Below, piece after piece: positions 17,747 through 27,332 of a DNA stretch of 64,000 nt. This DNA comes from Mucilaginibacter gossypiicola. Lineage in GTDB: Bacteria > Bacteroidota > Bacteroidia > Sphingobacteriales > Sphingobacteriaceae. A model generated the notes under the pieces. That model ran no database searches and was not told the origin of the DNA. It saw nothing but the letters and a program-made list of their open reading frames with translations. Position numbers and translations under genes: made by a program. How positions within the stretch are numbered: the first letter of the stretch is position 1; every line of letters starts with the position of its first letter. Where the stretch lies: contig NZ_FOCL01000003.1 in NCBI RefSeq assembly GCF_900110105.1, positions 868,001-932,000 of the forward strand, in the 5' to 3' direction.

Positions 17747-18472
17747 TTATTTTTGAGTAGCAGCCTTATCCTTTGCAGCCTTATCAGCGGCTTTTTTTGC
17801 GATGATGGCTTTGGTATAATCGCCGTATAGTTTGTGCCAGTTACGGCCGTTACTGTTGAGGTATTGCTCGTTTTTGGTTTTGTAGATTTCAAAAATGGCC
17901 GATACCTGTTTGATGTTTTTAAAATCGACAGCCTGTTCGCGGGCCAGCTTCAGGTTAGCAAGAATTGCAGCTTCTTCAACGGGAGTCAGATCGGGGATGA
18001 TGGATTTGTAACCGGCTAACGTAAAAGCCACTTTGCCGATGGTGTATTTATCCAATACAGTTTCAACCTGATCTTCGGTTAAATCTGCATGTAAACCGGT
18101 CATCAGGTTTTCGTGTACCGATTTTGGCAGCGAAGAGTTAATGATGATCTGCCTGTCCATGGTGCTCAAAGCTTTGCCCGTAGCCGGATCAATACCTGCC
18201 GGAACTGATTCATACGAATGGTTGTTGTTCCAATCGCGGATGGCTTTGAGGTGGGTTGCTATCACATTTTTTACGCGGGTAGCTTTTGCCGTATCAGTAA
18301 GGGATAGTGAGGTTACCCAGTCAGTAGCTTTTTTATCAACTTCCGCATCGACTTTGGCCTGAGCCTCGGGGGATGGGGCCGATTTAGTTGCCTGTTGTTC
18401 CTGGGCTTTCAACGTGCCTGACAGCGATAGTAAGGCTATCAGCATAGCACCCGCCATGTTTAGTTTTTTCAT
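17747..18472 (-). CDS. DUF3826 family secreted protein, copy 2
   Basis: 241 aa, signal peptide ending TLKAQEQQ, then an all-helical protein: ADKKATDW-like VDKKATDWVTSLSLTDTAKA, RVKNVIATHLKAIRDWNN, LTEDQVETVLDKYTIGKV, IPDLTPVEEAAILANLKLA, and a charged Lys/Ala-rich tail (KKAADKAAKDKAATQK). The arrangement matches DUF3826, a family of unknown function found in Bacteroidota pectin loci. A second copy (40188-40853) opens the operon before susC. No catalytic motif is apparent; a binding, scaffolding or stabilising role is possible. Confidence 0.7.
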   Translation of the reverse strand: MKKLNMAGAMLIALLSLSGTLKAQEQQATKSAPSPEAQAKVDAEVDKKATDWVTSLSLTDTAKATRVKNVIATHLKAIRDWNNNHSYESVPAGIDPATGKALSTMDRQIIINSSLPKSVHENLMTGLHADLTEDQVETVLDKYTIGKVAFTLAGYKSIIPDLTPVEEAAILANLKLAREQAVDFKNIKQVSAIFEIYKTKNEQYLNSNGRNWHKLYGDYTKAIIAKKAADKAAKDKAATQK

Positions 18473-18484
18473 ATCAATGTTGCT

Positions 18485-21241
18485 TTAATATTTTACTTCA
18501 AAATCATAATCACCAGAGCAAATGCTGAGCACCGCTCTCCCATTCTCCATTTTCACCGGTTTGATATCTTTTATTGCTGATATTTTCTTCCCGCCCTCGG
18601 TTACTTCATCCATGTTTTTTGCCGGTACATAAACCAGTGCCGAACTATTTGGCGGTATAGTAACATGCCAGTTAAAACTGTCCTTAGTCCTGGTGTAATT
18701 GCTTTTCACAGGGCCATAAGCCGTTTGGTAAGAAGCATTAATGTTATCCAACCCGTTGATAATTGCGGGTTGCATAATCAATTGCTTAAAACCGGCGTTA
18801 ACCGTTTTTATCCCGGCCACGTCTTGGTAAAACCAGGCAATCAGATCGCCCAGCAGCATGATGTGATTGCGGGAGTTCATAGCCGGATTGGCGGTATCGC
18901 CGTTCCATAATTCCCAGATGGTGGTGGCACCCCGGTTAGCCATATAACCCCAGCTTGGGTAAGTTGTATTGGAGGCTATTTTCCAGGCCAGGTCGGGGCG
19001 ACCAAATTCAGTAAGGCCACGCATCAGCCATTGGGTACCGATAACGCCCGTGCTGATATGATCATGTGCCTCGTTGATCTTAGCGACTATGTTTTTAAAT
19101 ACAGCTCGTGTATTGGCGGCCGGCGTGATCCCGAAATACAATGGCAACAGGTTGGCGGTAACTGTATTATTGCTGTATTTCGATGTGACTTTATCAAAGT
19201 ATTTATCGTTAAATGCTTTGCCTACATTTTGTTGCATGGCGGCAAAAACCCGTACATCAGCCGGTTTGTGCAGCATGACAGCGAACTTTTGCATCAAACC
19301 CGAAAGGTGATAATAGTAAGCTGTCGCGATCAGTTGTCCATCAGTATTAAGCGAAGAATCTTTAGCGTGGATCAGCTCCGGCGATTCGGGGGGCACGCAC
19401 CAGTCGCCATATTTATCTTTGGTGACGATGTTATTTTTCATGTATTTGACACGCATGTAGTCCATCCATTTTTTCATAGATGTATAATGCTTTTCGATAG
19501 GAGTCTTATCAGCAAACTGGCGGTAAAGCATATCGGCCACCAGGATATACGTACCGGGCCAGGTCATGTTATCGCTGTAATAATTCCAATAAGCGGGGGC
19601 AACATCCGGGATAGAACCGTCGGTTTTTTGCGATTGCGCGATATCGTCCAGCCATTTGGCGTAGAAGTTACCATTGGCAAACACAAAACTTTCACCCAAC
19701 GAACCTACCGCTCTATCACCCAGCCATGGCATCCGTTCGTTACGCTGAGGGCAGTCGACCGGCATACCTTTATAATTGCTCAGGATCCCCCAATAAGCAT
19801 TATGATAAATCTTGTTGACGATATCGTTGGATGTTTCAAAATGGCCAATGGTTGGCAAGGCATCATAAACCACCTGTCCCTCAAAATCTGCTAATTCAGG
19901 CTTGCCGGGATAGCCGCTGATCTCCACATACCGGAAACCGTGGTATACAAATACCGGGTGCCAGATCTCTTCTGCCCCGCCTTTCAGCGTATATACATCG
20001 GTTACCTTGGCATCGCGCAGGTTGGCTATATAAAGTTCATTGTTGGCCTGCAAAGTCTCGGCATAACGAAGGGTTACTTTATCTCCCCGGTTTCCTTTCA
20101 CATGCATTTGGATCCAGCCCGCCATATTTTGCCCCAGATCCAAAATCCACGTATCTTTTTTAAGTAGACTGATGCTGATGGGTTTGATGGTATCCATTAT
20201 CCTGATGGGCTCGTTCATCTGCGCATCAAGCTTGCCGCCTGGTGCTTGTACTAATTCGGCTTTAAGCCAGTTGCTATCGTCAAAACCAGGCTTGTTCCAT
20301 CCCGGAAACTCTTTGGCAGCATCGTATTCTTCGCCATCATACTCATTATTGGTACGGATAGGGCCATCTGCTGTAAAATGCCAGTTGTTATCGCTAATGA
20401 TGATTTGCTTTGTTCCGTCAGTATACTCAACCTCCAGTTGCAGCAGCATTTTTGGAAAGCCAAATTCCTTGATCTTTTTGGGCTTGTACTTTGGCCGCAT
20501 GGTAAAATACCGGCCGTTACCCAACACCGTTCCGATGGCATTACCACCTTGCTTGAGGTAACCGGTAACATCAAAAGTGTTGTATTTAACTGATTGGGTA
20601 TAGTCGGTAGGCGGACCGGCCAAAACCTGGTCGCCAATCATTTGACCGTTCACATATAACTCGTAATGTCCAAGACCAACGATATAAGCCGTAGCTTTTT
20701 TAATACCCGGCTTCAAATCAAACTGGCGACGATAGTATCGCGCCGAAAGACGGGAAAACTTCGATACACTATCCCAGGCAAAACCATGGTCGCAGCCTAT
20801 CCATTTGGCTTTCCAGTCTGTTGGGTTTAAAAGACCTACGCTCCATGCCGCGGATTTGCTCCAGGTTGTTGTGCCATTGTTAGTCCACACCCTAACTTTC
20901 CAGTAACATGCTGCACGGCTGCCCAGTGGCTTGCCCGCGTAGTTGATCATAATGGATTCAGTAGAATTTACTTTATGCGAATCCCACAGATCACCCTGCC
21001 CTGCTGTTAACTTTTCGGGAGTTGACGCTACGAGGATTTGATAGGCTACCTGGTTTGTATTCCGGGCATCGCTGGAGATCTGCCAACTTAGCCGAGGCTT
21101 TATTGTGCCGATACCTAAAGGATTGCTCAGCATTTCGCATTTCAGGTTTTGTAAACCGATGCGGGCATCCGCATAGCAATTGCCCGAGCAGTTTAAAATA
21201 AAACCCGCTAACAAAATGAGATATGTGAACAGCCTCTTCAT
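18485..21241 (-). CDS. GH78 alpha-L-rhamnosidase, full length (918 aa)
   Basis: Complete multidomain GH78. Signal peptide about 1-24; N-terminal fibronectin-like module (LQNLKCEMLSNPLGI to about 145); two jelly-rolls (about 150-460); the (alpha/alpha)6 catalytic domain from about 470; C-terminal beta-sandwich. The catalytic loop is PVDCPQRNERMPWLGD, with general acid E502. The second acidic motif, TTIWELWNGDT, supplies the base. Spacing is 3 bp from the GH2 gene upstream and 12 bp to DUF3826. Expected to remove terminal alpha-L-rhamnose in the periplasm. Confidence 0.92.
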   Translation of the reverse strand: MKRLFTYLILLAGFILNCSGNCYADARIGLQNLKCEMLSNPLGIGTIKPRLSWQISSDARNTNQVAYQILVASTPEKLTAGQGDLWDSHKVNSTESIMINYAGKPLGSRAACYWKVRVWTNNGTTTWSKSAAWSVGLLNPTDWKAKWIGCDHGFAWDSVSKFSRLSARYYRRQFDLKPGIKKATAYIVGLGHYELYVNGQMIGDQVLAGPPTDYTQSVKYNTFDVTGYLKQGGNAIGTVLGNGRYFTMRPKYKPKKIKEFGFPKMLLQLEVEYTDGTKQIIISDNNWHFTADGPIRTNNEYDGEEYDAAKEFPGWNKPGFDDSNWLKAELVQAPGGKLDAQMNEPIRIMDTIKPISISLLKKDTWILDLGQNMAGWIQMHVKGNRGDKVTLRYAETLQANNELYIANLRDAKVTDVYTLKGGAEEIWHPVFVYHGFRYVEISGYPGKPELADFEGQVVYDALPTIGHFETSNDIVNKIYHNAYWGILSNYKGMPVDCPQRNERMPWLGDRAVGSLGESFVFANGNFYAKWLDDIAQSQKTDGSIPDVAPAYWNYYSDNMTWPGTYILVADMLYRQFADKTPIEKHYTSMKKWMDYMRVKYMKNNIVTKDKYGDWCVPPESPELIHAKDSSLNTDGQLIATAYYYHLSGLMQKFAVMLHKPADVRVFAAMQQNVGKAFNDKYFDKVTSKYSNNTVTANLLPLYFGITPAANTRAVFKNIVAKINEAHDHISTGVIGTQWLMRGLTEFGRPDLAWKIASNTTYPSWGYMANRGATTIWELWNGDTANPAMNSRNHIMLLGDLIAWFYQDVAGIKTVNAGFKQLIMQPAIINGLDNINASYQTAYGPVKSNYTRTKDSFNWHVTIPPNSSALVYVPAKNMDEVTEGGKKISAIKDIKPVKMENGRAVLSICSGDYDFEVKY

Positions 21242-21244
21242 CCT

Positions 21245-24031
21245 TTATTTGCCCGAAAAATCGAAATACAGGTTTAGCGTCAGTGCGTCTTCTATATTCC
21301 TGTCGTAATTAAAATATTGGTTCTTTTGGCCGCCGGGCCCCAGTTTTTCAGGCTTTTGCGATTTGGTACCTATCGGGGTTATGCCGTGCATAAACGAGAT
21401 ATCGCCCGAAGGAAAAGCCGGGGCCGTGTTGTACACATTTTTAGGATTAGCCGGGGTAAACAACCTCATAAACACATCCCGGCTATTACAAACAATGGTT
21501 ACCGGTTGCCCGGTGGTTTGCAGTTTCATCCAATACAGGTTGGAGTAATAACCCTTAAACTCGGGGTAAACAACCTTGCCCTGCCCGGTTATGGTATTGT
21601 TGTAAGTTTTGTCCCACACACCAAGTGAAGTACCTTTCATCCGGTTTTTCCATACCCGGTAAGGACCATCGCCCATGTAAGTAACGCCTTTGATCTCTTT
21701 TTCGGGGAAAGAGAAATTGACACCCATCAAGGTCGCTTCCTCGCCAATAGGCCAGTATTTAACATCAAGCTGTACCCAGCCCGATGGATAGATCGTCCAC
21801 TTTAATAAAGGCTCCGATTTTTTGGGTGGGAATACCGCTTCCACAACCAAGTTATCGCCCTCATAACGGTAAGTAAGCTTTTGAAAACCTGTTTGATCCT
21901 GCCCTTCTACTAATATTGGCCCGTTGTTAAAAGGAATATTCCCTTTTGCATTTTTCACACTAACCAATATGCCCGAATTACGGTTAAACGCCAGTTCGAT
22001 CCCGTTGCCGGTTTTTACGTTGTACAGCGAATCTGTTTCGGTAATTGCTGCTTTGCTTCCGCCTGTTTTGGAAATGATCCGGTTAGTGATCTGATCATGA
22101 TTGCTTACTTGGAAACTCCAGGTAAACAGCTCATGTTTGTTTATGTCAAATGCCGATACATACAATACATCGAAATTTTGCCAGTCTTTTGGTAGCTGCA
22201 ACTGCAGGTTTCCGTACTGCCCCGGCGCAACATCCGGCGAAGCAATAGTGCCGGCTTTAGTTTTTGAACCGGCACCATTGAGCGTAGCCAGTTTATAGCT
22301 GAAAGTGCACTGTTTGAGATTAGTGTATGAGAACCTGTTCTCTAAACGCAGTGTACCGTTAAATGCAGAAGTTATTTCACGCGGTTCGAGATATACCGGG
22401 CTCCAGATTTCTTTGATTGCATAATAGCTGCCTTCTTTTTCATGATAGGGGCCGATGATGCCGTCGGGGCCATGGTCGCCATCGCTGTCCAATTCTCCGT
22501 TTTTGTCGGTGCGAACCACAGCTTCATCTGCAAAATCCCAGATAAAACCACCCGCCGAAATCGGGGTGTGCCACATCTGTTTCCAGAAATCATCCAGTCC
22601 GGCACCGCCACCACCATCATATAAACCGTGTAAAAACTCGGTTGGGAAAAATATGTCATGCCCGTTGATGCCGGTATTGGTACCGTAATCGTAGTTAATG
22701 TAGTGCTGTGTATTTGTCCCCCGGAAGATGCCCCATGGGTGGATGAGCGGGCGTTTTTGAATGTCGAGCTCATCAAACCAATGATCGAGGTTAAAGTTGA
22801 AGCCGCCCTCGTTGCCGTTATCCCAGATCACAATGGATGGGTGATTGATGTCTTTTTCGATCAGTTCCTTAGTTAGCTTTGAGCCTACCACATCATCATA
22901 AGCATGATGCCAGCCGGTGAGTTCGTCCAACACAAAAAGACCTAATGAGTCGCATACATCCAGGAAATGATTATCGGGCGGGTAATGCGACATGCGCACC
23001 GCGTTCATGTTCATATCTTTCATCAGCTGCACATCTTCAATACTGATCTTTTTATTTAGCGCCCTGCCTGTTGCCGGCCAAAACGAATGACGGTTTACGC
23101 CTTTAAATTTGATCTTTGCATTGTTTACATAAATACCATCATGCTCCCTTAATTCAACCGTACGGAAACCGATGCGCTGTTTTACCGTGTGAACAGCTTT
23201 ACCATTCTCATTCAACGTAAACACCACATGATAAAGGTTAGGAAACTCCGGCGACCATAATTTAGGCGAAGCAATATGCGTACTGATATTAGCAAGGCTA
23301 TCCCCGGCATTAATCTTCACAGAAAACGGGGTGCCAAACTTTTGTCCAGCCAGCGTATACACCTGCCCTGTTACCGAGCCGGCCTTTACAGATGCCAGCC
23401 TGAGTTGCGCTTTTAAATTACCATTGGCTTTGGCATCAACCGCATAATAACTGATATGAGATTTAGGCAACGCCTCCAAAAATACCGGCCTGAAAATCCC
23501 GCCGAATACCCAGAAGTCCCCCTTACGTTCGGCTGCGTTTACTGATGCATTGGCCGAATGTTTGGATACCGTTACCTCCAACAGGTTTGATTTACCATAG
23601 TTAAGTAAAGCGCTAACATCATACTTAAAACGGTAAAATGCCCCCTGGTGAATTGGCCCGGCCGATTTACCGTTTAACTTCACCTCGGTATCGGTCATGG
23701 AGCCATCAAAAACAATATTGATAGCTTTGCCCTGCCATGATGCCGGTACATTAAACTCATATTTATAAAGCCCTTGTTCCTTACCCTTTAAACTATCCTT
23801 TGCAAGCCCGTAATTGTATTTGCCAAAGCCCTGAAATTCCCAGTTTGATGGCACCGGGATGGTTGTCCATTTGCCTGAATTATTACCCGCTGTACAGAAG
23901 AATTGCCAGTTTGCGGTATGGTCGCTCCCTGTACCCGACAGGAACAGCTTTTGTGTTTCCTGGGTGCGAGCTGTTAACCCGCTTATCACAAACAGTAAAA
24001 CAATCCATATTTTAAAACAGGCAGATCTCAT
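21245..24031 (-). CDS. GH2 family glycosidase (928 aa)
   Basis: Secreted GH2 with jelly-roll (about 40-190), Ig-like domain (about 195-295) and TIM barrel (from about 300). Acid/base is E408 in IVIWDNGNEGG; the probable nucleophile is E465 in FFPTEFLHGLYDGGG. The glycine-rich loop after the nucleophile and the poorly similar C-terminal half (residues 570-928, all beta) separate it from LacZ-type enzymes. Substrate may be beta-galactosyl, beta-glucuronosyl or arabinosyl; the sequence does not settle this. It is 8 bp after the esterase gene. Confidence 0.82.
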   Translation of the reverse strand: MRSACFKIWIVLLFVISGLTARTQETQKLFLSGTGSDHTANWQFFCTAGNNSGKWTTIPVPSNWEFQGFGKYNYGLAKDSLKGKEQGLYKYEFNVPASWQGKAINIVFDGSMTDTEVKLNGKSAGPIHQGAFYRFKYDVSALLNYGKSNLLEVTVSKHSANASVNAAERKGDFWVFGGIFRPVFLEALPKSHISYYAVDAKANGNLKAQLRLASVKAGSVTGQVYTLAGQKFGTPFSVKINAGDSLANISTHIASPKLWSPEFPNLYHVVFTLNENGKAVHTVKQRIGFRTVELREHDGIYVNNAKIKFKGVNRHSFWPATGRALNKKISIEDVQLMKDMNMNAVRMSHYPPDNHFLDVCDSLGLFVLDELTGWHHAYDDVVGSKLTKELIEKDINHPSIVIWDNGNEGGFNFNLDHWFDELDIQKRPLIHPWGIFRGTNTQHYINYDYGTNTGINGHDIFFPTEFLHGLYDGGGGAGLDDFWKQMWHTPISAGGFIWDFADEAVVRTDKNGELDSDGDHGPDGIIGPYHEKEGSYYAIKEIWSPVYLEPREITSAFNGTLRLENRFSYTNLKQCTFSYKLATLNGAGSKTKAGTIASPDVAPGQYGNLQLQLPKDWQNFDVLYVSAFDINKHELFTWSFQVSNHDQITNRIISKTGGSKAAITETDSLYNVKTGNGIELAFNRNSGILVSVKNAKGNIPFNNGPILVEGQDQTGFQKLTYRYEGDNLVVEAVFPPKKSEPLLKWTIYPSGWVQLDVKYWPIGEEATLMGVNFSFPEKEIKGVTYMGDGPYRVWKNRMKGTSLGVWDKTYNNTITGQGKVVYPEFKGYYSNLYWMKLQTTGQPVTIVCNSRDVFMRLFTPANPKNVYNTAPAFPSGDISFMHGITPIGTKSQKPEKLGPGGQKNQYFNYDRNIEDALTLNLYFDFSGK

Positions 24032-24039
24032 CAGTATAT

Positions 24040-25494
24040 TCAGTTAGCAGTTAAGGTAAATTTCAAAGGGTTATCTGTGCGGAAGGGCGCAGCGGGCAAG
24101 CCATCCTTGTTATAAAAATTGGGCTGTGCGGTTTCTGACCAGGCAAAACGCGCGGCTACTGGTTTGGCAACCGATGCGGCAGATACTTCAACCGTATTGC
24201 CTTTTATTGTAGCATCGGCGTTAACAAAGTTTCCATCAGCACCGGCAATGGTAAAATCAGTAAGTGGTTTGCCGTCATGGCTTACCAATCCGGCACCTGC
24301 GTGATCAAACTCAAGGATGATCTTGTTGCCGCTTATTTTCATGCTTTTATACACCGGGCCCGAAAAAACTATCGGTTGCTTGTAGGTATTTGCCAAGGCC
24401 TGTAGTTCTAAACGCCGGCCTATCTCCCATTTAAATGGCGGATGGATATTTTTAAGATCATCGTTCAGATCAGTAGTGATGATCATGCCCGTATAGGGGA
24501 TCTGCAGGGCAGCGGCTTGGGCCTCGCGCAATTCCGGCTCGGTGAATGGAGTATAGGTTACCGGGCCTTTTCCCTGGGTATAGTAATAAGGCGCTATCTG
24601 CACGTAATAAAATGGCAGTGTTTTATCGCCCCAAAGCTTACGCCAGTTATTGATCAGCGCTTCCATTTTGTAGGTATAGCTGATGGTTTCACCTAAAAAG
24701 CAGGCGCTTTCGCCCTGGTACCATAAAAAGCCCTTCAACGCAAACGGTGCTACCGGCTCAATCATTTTGGCATAAAACTTACCGGGATCACCGTCAATCT
24801 TAATATTGTTTGCCTTGAAATACGGAATAGCATCAAAACCCTCCTGCGATACCCAGGGCTCGATCCGGCTTCCGCTTACTGCCGATGAAATAATACCCAC
24901 CGGGACTTTCAGGTCATGCTGCAGGTTTTTAGCGAAGAAATACCCCGCAGCCGAAAAAGCCCTCAAAGCCGAATCTTCAGCAACACTCCATCCCGAATGG
25001 GTAGAATCGGGCTTTAACAGATTTTTTTGAGTAGCCAAAAAAATCCTGATCTGCGGGTTATGTGCACGTTCAAGCTCATCAACCGGCGAGTTTGCCGTGC
25101 TGGTATCTGGCTTTTTCACTTTGCTGTTCTTGCGCATTTCGTACTGCATGTTAGATTGACCAGAACAGAGCCACACCTCTCCTACCAAAATATTTTCCAG
25201 CTTGATCGTGTTGGTACCAGATATCGTTAATGTTGACGGTTTGGCGGAAGCCGGCATCGGATCCAACTTTACCATCCATTTGCCCGATGCATCCGCCGTA
25301 GTTGTTTTTGTTTGTTTAGCAAACTTTACCGTCACCTTTTCGCCGGGCGATGCGGTGCCCCAAACGGGTACGGGAGAATTGCGCTGCAATACAATATTGT
25401 TGCCCAATATTTTAGGCAAAACCACCTGTGCCCCGGCAATTCCGGAGCTCAGCAGGCAGATAGTCAACCAACAATATTTTATGAGGCGCAGCAT
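24040..25494 (-). CDS. Sialate O-acetylesterase-type carbohydrate esterase (SASA/GDSL fold)
   Basis: 484 aa with signal peptide (residues 1-22), then the family start VVLPKILGNNIVLQRN and a short beta-domain. The SGNH-hydrolase domain starts at VGEVWLCSGQSNMQYEM with nucleophile Ser in GQSNMQ. The block LKGFLWYQGESACF follows, and the catalytic Asp/His region is NDDLKNIHPPFKWEIGRR. Such enzymes in plant-polysaccharide loci remove acetyl groups from diverse sugars; RG-II carries O-acetyl on several side-chain residues, which fits. It starts 2 bp after the propeller gene. Confidence 0.85.
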   Translation of the reverse strand: MLRLIKYCWLTICLLSSGIAGAQVVLPKILGNNIVLQRNSPVPVWGTASPGEKVTVKFAKQTKTTTADASGKWMVKLDPMPASAKPSTLTISGTNTIKLENILVGEVWLCSGQSNMQYEMRKNSKVKKPDTSTANSPVDELERAHNPQIRIFLATQKNLLKPDSTHSGWSVAEDSALRAFSAAGYFFAKNLQHDLKVPVGIISSAVSGSRIEPWVSQEGFDAIPYFKANNIKIDGDPGKFYAKMIEPVAPFALKGFLWYQGESACFLGETISYTYKMEALINNWRKLWGDKTLPFYYVQIAPYYYTQGKGPVTYTPFTEPELREAQAAALQIPYTGMIITTDLNDDLKNIHPPFKWEIGRRLELQALANTYKQPIVFSGPVYKSMKISGNKIILEFDHAGAGLVSHDGKPLTDFTIAGADGNFVNADATIKGNTVEVSAASVAKPVAARFAWSETAQPNFYNKDGLPAAPFRTDNPLKFTLTAN

Positions 25495-25496
25495 TA

Positions 25497-27332
25497 TTAG
25501 TAATTACTTGTTTTAAATGATTTGATATAGAAAACGGCTTGCTTTGCGGCTTCCCCGGCGTTTGGCCGGTCGAAATCCTGATCCGTAGGTGTATCTGCAT
25601 CCGGGAACCTTCTGATATCCCCGGTACGGAATACCACCCTGTTTACGCTCAGCACCGGGGCAAAAAACAACCCGGTAAGCACATCCTTGCCGTTTACATT
25701 CACAGTGTAAAAGCGGGTATCGGTATTCAGCTTGATCACTATATGATACTGGATACCTGCCTCGTACTTCATAAAGTTTTTGTTGCGATACCCGGCTTTG
25801 GTCCTGAATTGCCCTGCCGAATCAAGCGTAAGCCTGATAGCGGCTGTACCTTTTTCGTCCTGAAATTCGATATCCAGCATACCGGTGTTGTTTTGTCCGG
25901 CTGTGATGGTGAAATCGGTCATTATTTTTTTTGAAACAGGTACAACACGCTCAGCTTTGGCAAAATCAAATGGGTCGTTGTCTTTTAGGGTTAAAGCGCG
26001 TTCGCCGTTGGAATCTTTATCGATACCTGCGGGTGCCCATTGCGGGCTGTAGGTGTTCCATTTCTCCAGTTCTTTACCGGCAGGCAGTTGATTAAAAACC
26101 TCGTTAGCATGCGCATCCGCTTTTTCGGTGACCGGTACCGGGATCGATGATACCCAGATATCCTCCTTATTCATGCTGTAGGTTACCCAAAGTTTACCAT
26201 CGGGCGGTATACCGTTCCCTTCTTCGATACCGCGTGTATATTGCGGCCCGTACGATTTATAAGCCCCGCCATAACGCATGGTCGTGATCTCGCCATTAAC
26301 TAAAAGCAGGTTGGTATAATCCAATCCATCTTTACTTACTGACAAAGCCAGCGGCCAGCGGAACTCCGAAGGGTTGTACACCGTAGCATATTTACCGTCG
26401 GATGTGCGCTGCCCCCAGATCTTGGCATTGGCAGTTACAAAACGTGGTGCACGGGCTGCGTTTGCAGGCCATGTCTTGCCGTTATCGGTACTGATGGCGG
26501 TAAGCGCGTATTTCCATAAACCAACCACGCGACCATCGGGCAGGTGATAAAAGTTGAATGCTTTGTAATCCTTATGCAGCGGGATCAAGGGATCTTTCCT
26601 GTCGGTTTCCTCAACCCATTGCATCATCATCAGCGGATTGGCCATCAGTTCATCACAAGCCTGTACAAAACCTTTATCCTTACTTGTTTTATAAAAAGGA
26701 TATGAGGTATTCTTTTCGTTCCATTTTGGGTTATAGTGGATGAAGTAGACCGGCCCGAATTTGCCGTTTGGTAAAACTTCACGTACCACGCGACCAATGC
26801 CCAAGCCATCATTCGGGTCATCATGACCATCTAAACAAATACCATAAAAACCCAATACCAATAAGCGTTTTGATTTGGAAGTGTAAAAACCCATCCGCTG
26901 GTGCATCACCGAATACAGGTCTTTCGCCACGCCGGGATGCCCCTCTTTAGTAGTACCATCGGGTATTTTATATTGAGGAAAAACCACGGTAGGTTTTGAC
27001 CATACTTCTCCATCTTTTGAATTCATGAGCAGGGTTTGGCCTGGTGGCACGCTTTCGCCCACTTTATCGCTCAGGTACTCAACATAAAATGTATTGTTCC
27101 AGTAAACCAGCATGGGCGCATGGTTGTAGGTAAAACCAAAGCCATCGGCCAGTTCAGGGTGTTCACGGTTAGCCCTGAAGATCTGCTCGCTGTGCACACC
27201 GATTACCGGGGTTAATTGCCCGTGATGATAATCGACATTGGCAACCGTATTGCCGCTGTAATGCACGGTATCCTGTGCATGGGCGCTATAGGCCATCGAT
27301 ATAAAAAACAATATGCTGATGAACTTATTCAT
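25497..27332 (-). CDS. Beta-propeller glycan-active protein with C-terminal LamG-like domain
   Basis: 611 aa, signal peptide MNKFISILFFISMAYSAHAQ. Residues about 45-410 form a propeller with BNR-like turns (NSKDGEVWSKPTVVF, STDNGKTWP, SKDGLDYTN). His-rich or acidic conserved-looking blocks are FTYNHAPMLVYW and ICLDGHDDPNDGLGIGR. Residues about 430-605 form a concanavalin-like jelly-roll (FTITAGQNNTGMLDIEFQD, FDRPNAGEAAKQAVFYIKSF). Databases usually label such proteins exo-sialidase. The propeller families GH145 and PL42, which act on rhamnose-capped glucuronate, are real alternatives, and I cannot separate these from sequence alone. The start codon lies inside the end of the GH43-like gene's neighbour region: the two frames overlap by 8 bp (27325-27332). 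Confidence 0.6.
   Translation of the reverse strand: MNKFISILFFISMAYSAHAQDTVHYSGNTVANVDYHHGQLTPVIGVHSEQIFRANREHPELADGFGFTYNHAPMLVYWNNTFYVEYLSDKVGESVPPGQTLLMNSKDGEVWSKPTVVFPQYKIPDGTTKEGHPGVAKDLYSVMHQRMGFYTSKSKRLLVLGFYGICLDGHDDPNDGLGIGRVVREVLPNGKFGPVYFIHYNPKWNEKNTSYPFYKTSKDKGFVQACDELMANPLMMMQWVEETDRKDPLIPLHKDYKAFNFYHLPDGRVVGLWKYALTAISTDNGKTWPANAARAPRFVTANAKIWGQRTSDGKYATVYNPSEFRWPLALSVSKDGLDYTNLLLVNGEITTMRYGGAYKSYGPQYTRGIEEGNGIPPDGKLWVTYSMNKEDIWVSSIPVPVTEKADAHANEVFNQLPAGKELEKWNTYSPQWAPAGIDKDSNGERALTLKDNDPFDFAKAERVVPVSKKIMTDFTITAGQNNTGMLDIEFQDEKGTAAIRLTLDSAGQFRTKAGYRNKNFMKYEAGIQYHIVIKLNTDTRFYTVNVNGKDVLTGLFFAPVLSVNRVVFRTGDIRRFPDADTPTDQDFDRPNAGEAAKQAVFYIKSFKTSNY

Noticed and set aside
17740-17892. 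51-codon N-terminal extension of the sialidase-fold gene
   Set aside because: It lies inside the DUF3826 coding region and precedes a clear signal peptide that starts at 17739; the internal Met is the better start.
19031-19894. 287-aa plus-strand open frame
   Set aside because: Antisense to the GH78 gene over its catalytic domain; codon pattern is the mirror of the real gene.
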